A stretch of DNA of 64,000 nucleotides from Xanthomonas hortorum (GTDB lineage: Bacteria > Pseudomonadota > Gammaproteobacteria > Xanthomonadales > Xanthomonadaceae). The stretch's first letter is position 1. Every line of letters begins with the position of its first letter. This document shows positions 61,379 through 64,000 of this stretch, in pieces. The stretch spans positions 1,922,001 to 1,986,000 of the forward strand of contig NZ_CP101417.1 in assembly GCF_024339125.1 (NCBI RefSeq), written 5' to 3'. The translations under genes were made by a program, and so were the position numbers. The notes under the pieces are model-generated. The model was not told where the DNA came from. It did not search any database and saw only the letters and a list, made by a program, of their open reading frames with translations.

Positions 61379-62175
61379 CAAACGGTCTCCACGGGCCGGT
61401 AGGCCTTGTTGCGATCGTTCTGGCGGCGCACGATCTCGCCGGCCAGCCCCAGGTACGCCACGCCACCGCGCGAGGTGCGGTCGTAACCGAGGATGCTCTG
61501 GCCGTGGCTGGGCGCCTCGGCCAGGCGCACGTTGCGCGGCACGATGGTGCGGAACACCTTGTCGCCGAAATGCTGGGTCAACTCGGCCGACACCGCATTG
61601 GCCAGGTTGTTGCGGATGTCGAACATCGTGCGCAGCACGCCTTCGATTTCCAGCGCCGGATTGAGGTTGGCGCGCAGCGCCTCGATGGTTTCCAGCAAGG
61701 CAGTGAGTCCTTCCAGCGCGTAGTACTCGCACTGCATCGGCACGATGATCGAGTCGGCGGCGGTCAACGCATTGAGCGTGAGCAGCGACAACGCCGGCGG
61801 GCAGTCGATCAGGATGAAGTCGTACTCGTCGCGGATCGGCGCCAGGGCGCGCTTGAGCCGCTGTTCGCGCTCGCTCTGATCCATCAGCTGGATCTCGGCG
61901 GCGGTCAGGTCGATGTTGCCTGGCAGCAAATCGAAGCCTTCCGGCGCGGTCACCCGGATCTCGGCAGCGGTGTTTTCGCCCAGCAGCAGGTCGCAGGTGG
62001 AGGCGGCCACATCGCGCTTGTCGATGCCGCTGCCCATGGTGGCGTTGCCCTGCGAGTCCAGATCCACCAGCAACACACGCTTGGGCGCGCGCGCCAGGCC
62101 GGCCGCCAGATTGACTGCTGTCGTGGTCTTGCCGACGCCGCCTTTCTGGTTGGCAATGGCGATGATCCGGGCCAT
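61378..62175 (-). CDS. parA: chromosome partitioning ATPase ParA
   Basis: 265-aa ParA/Soj: deviant Walker A NQKGGVGKTTT (residues 8-18), A' region LLVDLDSQGN, B motif FILIDCPPALSLLTLNAL. Works with ParB to segregate origins. ATG 62175 (MARIIAIANQ) chosen. Operon with parB; the gene pair lies near pyrE and xthA as in other xanthomonads. Confidence 0.97.
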   Translation of the reverse strand: MARIIAIANQKGGVGKTTTAVNLAAGLARAPKRVLLVDLDSQGNATMGSGIDKRDVAASTCDLLLGENTAAEIRVTAPEGFDLLPGNIDLTAAEIQLMDQSEREQRLKRALAPIRDEYDFILIDCPPALSLLTLNALTAADSIIVPMQCEYYALEGLTALLETIEALRANLNPALEIEGVLRTMFDIRNNLANAVSAELTQHFGDKVFRTIVPRNVRLAEAPSHGQSILGYDRTSRGGVAYLGLAGEIVRRQNDRNKAYRPVETV

Positions 62176-62290
62176 GCGGGAGAGCCTCGTGGGCAAGGAG
62201 TAAGACCGGCCATTATGCGGGCAGGGCGTCGGATCGGGAAATGCCGCCCGCAGCAGCGCGCCGCGCCGGCGGGAATGACGGCTGCGCCAG

Positions 62291-62971
62291 TCAGCCGCTC
62301 GGCGAAGTGCCGGCCGGCGGCTCCTTCATGGCCCGGTAGCGCAGCAGGATGTCGGCGATTTCGCCGTCCAGTGCCACCCGTTGCTGCTCGAAACTGGTCT
62401 GCAACCGCAATTGCGCCATCAGCTCGCGATGGCGCTGTTGGATGTCGCCGGCCAGCTTGTCGGCAACGGCTTGACCGGCCAGTTCGCGATCACCGGCAGT
62501 GCGCAGCATGCTGGCCAGCCCCTCGCGCAGGCTGGTCACATTGAAGCGCGCGGTGTGGATGTTGTTGTCGACGATGGCGATGCGCTCATTGAAGACCCGG
62601 CGCAGGTCGTCCTCGTTTTGGTAGGACATCAACATCGCCTGGTCGGTGCGCTGGCGCATCTGCTCGGCGGCCAGATCGGCCTGGCGTTGCTGCTCGCTGG
62701 CCGCGGCGGCGGCACGCTCGTCGCTGCTCATCGCGCGCTGCACCTCGGCGCTGCGCATGCCGCTCTTGACGTTGAATTCGTCGCGCGCCTGGTTCACCGC
62801 CTCCGGCGGCAGCGTGTCGCTGCACACACGGGCGCCGTTCTGGTTCCAGCAATACAGCTTTTTCGCGGCCGGTTTGTCCTGCGCACTGGCGGGCGCGGCG
62901 GCGATCGTTGTCGCAACGACAGCTGCCGCCGCAGCGGCGAGTAACGCCAAACGGATGTGTATCGGCATCAT
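62291..62971 (-). CDS. DUF4124-domain periplasmic protein
   Basis: 226-aa protein with a signal peptide (residues about 1-30, AAAPASAQ) and a DUF4124 region KKLYCWNQNGARVCSDTLPPEAV (Trp/Asn/Gly pattern, two Cys). A long helical part follows (about 75-200; EQQRQADLAAEQMRQRTDQ). Function unknown. Two adjacent ATG codons (62971 and 62968) are both preceded by AGGGGGC; 62971 is listed. Its N-terminus lies 22 bp from pyrE's stop on the same strand. Confidence 0.75.
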   Translation of the reverse strand: MMPIHIRLALLAAAAAAVVATTIAAAPASAQDKPAAKKLYCWNQNGARVCSDTLPPEAVNQARDEFNVKSGMRSAEVQRAMSSDERAAAAASEQQRQADLAAEQMRQRTDQAMLMSYQNEDDLRRVFNERIAIVDNNIHTARFNVTSLREGLASMLRTAGDRELAGQAVADKLAGDIQQRHRELMAQLRLQTSFEQQRVALDGEIADILLRYRAMKEPPAGTSPSG

Positions 62972-62993
62972 CGCAGCCCCCTGTCGCCTGCCG

Positions 62994-63653
62994 TCAGCCT
63001 GTGGTGTCGGTGCCGTAGCGGCCACGATAGGCCAGCAACGGTTCCCGGAAGCCCACAAGGTCGGTGTTTCCTGCCGCAAAAGCAAGCAAGTCGCCCAGGT
63101 TGGCCACCGCAATCACCGGGATGCCGGCCTCGGCTGCCACCGCCTGTGCGGCCGAGCGGCGATCCTGTTCGGAGGCGATCTCCTGCCGGTCCAGCGCCAC
63201 CACGATCCCGGACGGAGTGCCGCCCGCGCCGCGGATGATGCCCAAGGCCTCACGGATCGCGGTGCCGGCGGTGATCACATCGTCGACGATCAAGACCTTG
63301 CGCCCCTCAAGCGGCGCACCGATCAGGCTGCCGCCCTCGCCATGCGCCTTGGCTTCCTTGCGGTTGAACGCCATCGGCAGATCGCGCCCGCGCCCGGCAT
63401 AGGCGCAGGCCAGCGCGGTCGCCAACGGGATGCCCTTGTAGGCCGGGCCGAACAACAGATCGAATTCCACCCCGGCCGCATCGATCGCATCGGCATAGCA
63501 CTGCGCCAGCTGCGCAGTCTTGGCGCCCGAATCGAAGCGACCGGCATTGAAGAAATACGGGCTGAGCCGCCCGGACTTGAGCGTGAACTCGCCAAAGCGT
63601 AGGGCATCGGCGCCCAGGGCCAGCTGCAGGAAACGGGTGCGGTGGTCGGTCAT
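62994..63653 (-). CDS. pyrE: orotate phosphoribosyltransferase
   Basis: 219-aa enzyme of pyrimidine synthesis (orotate + PRPP to OMP). Features: GEFTLKSGRLSPYFFNAG for orotate, AYKGIPLATA, flexible loop NRKEAKAHGEGG and the PRPP-binding VLIVDDVITAGTA. ATG 63653 chosen over in-frame 63695. An intergenic repeat lies upstream. It is divergent from xthA by 127 bp. Confidence 0.97.
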   Translation of the reverse strand: MTDHRTRFLQLALGADALRFGEFTLKSGRLSPYFFNAGRFDSGAKTAQLAQCYADAIDAAGVEFDLLFGPAYKGIPLATALACAYAGRGRDLPMAFNRKEAKAHGEGGSLIGAPLEGRKVLIVDDVITAGTAIREALGIIRGAGGTPSGIVVALDRQEIASEQDRRSAAQAVAAEAGIPVIAVANLGDLLAFAAGNTDLVGFREPLLAYRGRYGTDTTG

Positions 63654-63659
63654 GGTTAG

Positions 63660-63775
63660 GAGATTGGGGATTGGCAATTCGGGATTGGAAAGCATAGCGG
63701 ATCCTACCTTGCGTCATCCGCTGATGCGGTACGCTTTCACGCATCTCCAATGTCCATTCCCGAATCCCGGCTCTT
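63660..63775. repeat. GGGATTGG-type repeat arms between pyrE and xthA
   Basis: GGAGATTGGGGATTGG and TTCGGGATTGG (63660-63690) on one side, and CATTCCCGAATCCCGG (63752-63767) on the other: inverted arms of the GGGAATCGGGAAT family also seen at 7971-8056. They flank the divergent promoter region. Confidence 0.65.
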
Positions 63776-63780
63776 CATCT

Positions 63781-64000
63781 ATGCGCATCATCAGTTTCAA
63801 CGCCAACGGCCTGCGCTCGGCCACCACCAAGGGCTTCTTCGAGTGGTTCGCCACCCAGGACGCCGACGTGCTATGCGTGCAGGAGACCAAGGCTCAGGAG
63901 CATCAGCTGGCCGGGCCGAAATTCCTGCCTGCCGGTTACAAGGCCTGGTTCCGCGATGCCAGCACCAAGAAGGGCTACAGCGGCGTGGCGATCTACAGCA
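63781..64000 (+). CDS. xthA: exodeoxyribonuclease III, 5' part only
   Basis: The first 73 codons are in the window; the gene runs off the edge. It starts MRIISFNANGLRSATTKGFFEWF, then DADVLCVQETKAQ with the catalytic Glu of the EEP (exonuclease-endonuclease-phosphatase) fold, and KGYSGVAIYS. This is the ExoIII/XthA type that acts as an AP endonuclease in base-excision repair. Start ATG 63781 is supported by motif spacing. Confidence 0.9.
   Translation, partial: MRIISFNANGLRSATTKGFFEWFATQDADVLCVQETKAQEHQLAGPKFLPAGYKAWFRDASTKKGYSGVAIYS

Overview
This is a GC-rich chromosomal window from a gammaproteobacterium, almost certainly a Xanthomonas. The reasons are the gene content and order (coaBC-dut-phosphohexomutase, parA-parB next to pyrE and xthA, divergent speE/speA), many small Xanthomonas-type hypothetical proteins, and several families of short palindromic intergenic repeats. 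No rRNA, tRNA, CRISPR array, complete insertion sequence or prophage was seen.

Layout. 0-18 kb: a DesK/DesR-type two-component system whose kinase is interrupted by one in-frame amber codon; a secreted ThuA-like protein; a peroxidase (SrpA-type catalase fold) plus cytochrome b561 pair; an M17 aminopeptidase, a HAD phosphatase and an AI-2E-type permease; a YqjD/YqjE/YqjK-like membrane operon; a DegQ-type protease; a histone-H1/LEA-like Lys-Ala protein; an OmpR/sensor-kinase pair; and small lipoproteins. 18-29 kb: a DUF3182/alpha-beta hydrolase operon with a clear terminator, a glycine-zipper protein with an internal duplication, a FabR-like TetR regulator divergent from a ferredoxin reductase and acyl desaturase, an EAL phosphodiesterase, a small strong-RBS ORF and a cytosolic lipocalin. 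Two composite palindromic-repeat islands lie in this part. 29-41 kb: comM, ubiK, glnK, a secreted GH84 N-acetylglucosaminidase preceded by two copies of a NagQ-box-like sequence, a small kinase-fold protein, an outer-membrane barrel protein, a PH/SHOCT protein and the polyamine genes speE/speA.

41-48 kb holds the most unusual locus: a one-module NRPS (C-A-PCP-TE, glycine-like pocket), a GT1 glycosyltransferase overlapping it by 8 bp, and an integral-membrane acyltransferase. It is preceded by about 950 bp of non-coding DNA rich in direct repeats and palindromes. The three genes could make a glycosylated, O-acylated small peptide or amide; I know of no characterised product.

48-64 kb is mostly housekeeping: SDR, SPOR protein, argS, radC, coaBC, dut, a phosphohexomutase carrying a long membrane-anchored N-terminal extension, parAB, pyrE and the start of xthA. 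Within it are a catalytically dead RAYT-like protein and a three-gene set (LAB_N protein, GT2, UDP-uronate epimerase) that matches the Rhizobium route to polyprenyl-phosphate galacturonic acid, a plausible donor for the galacturonate found on Xanthomonas LPS.
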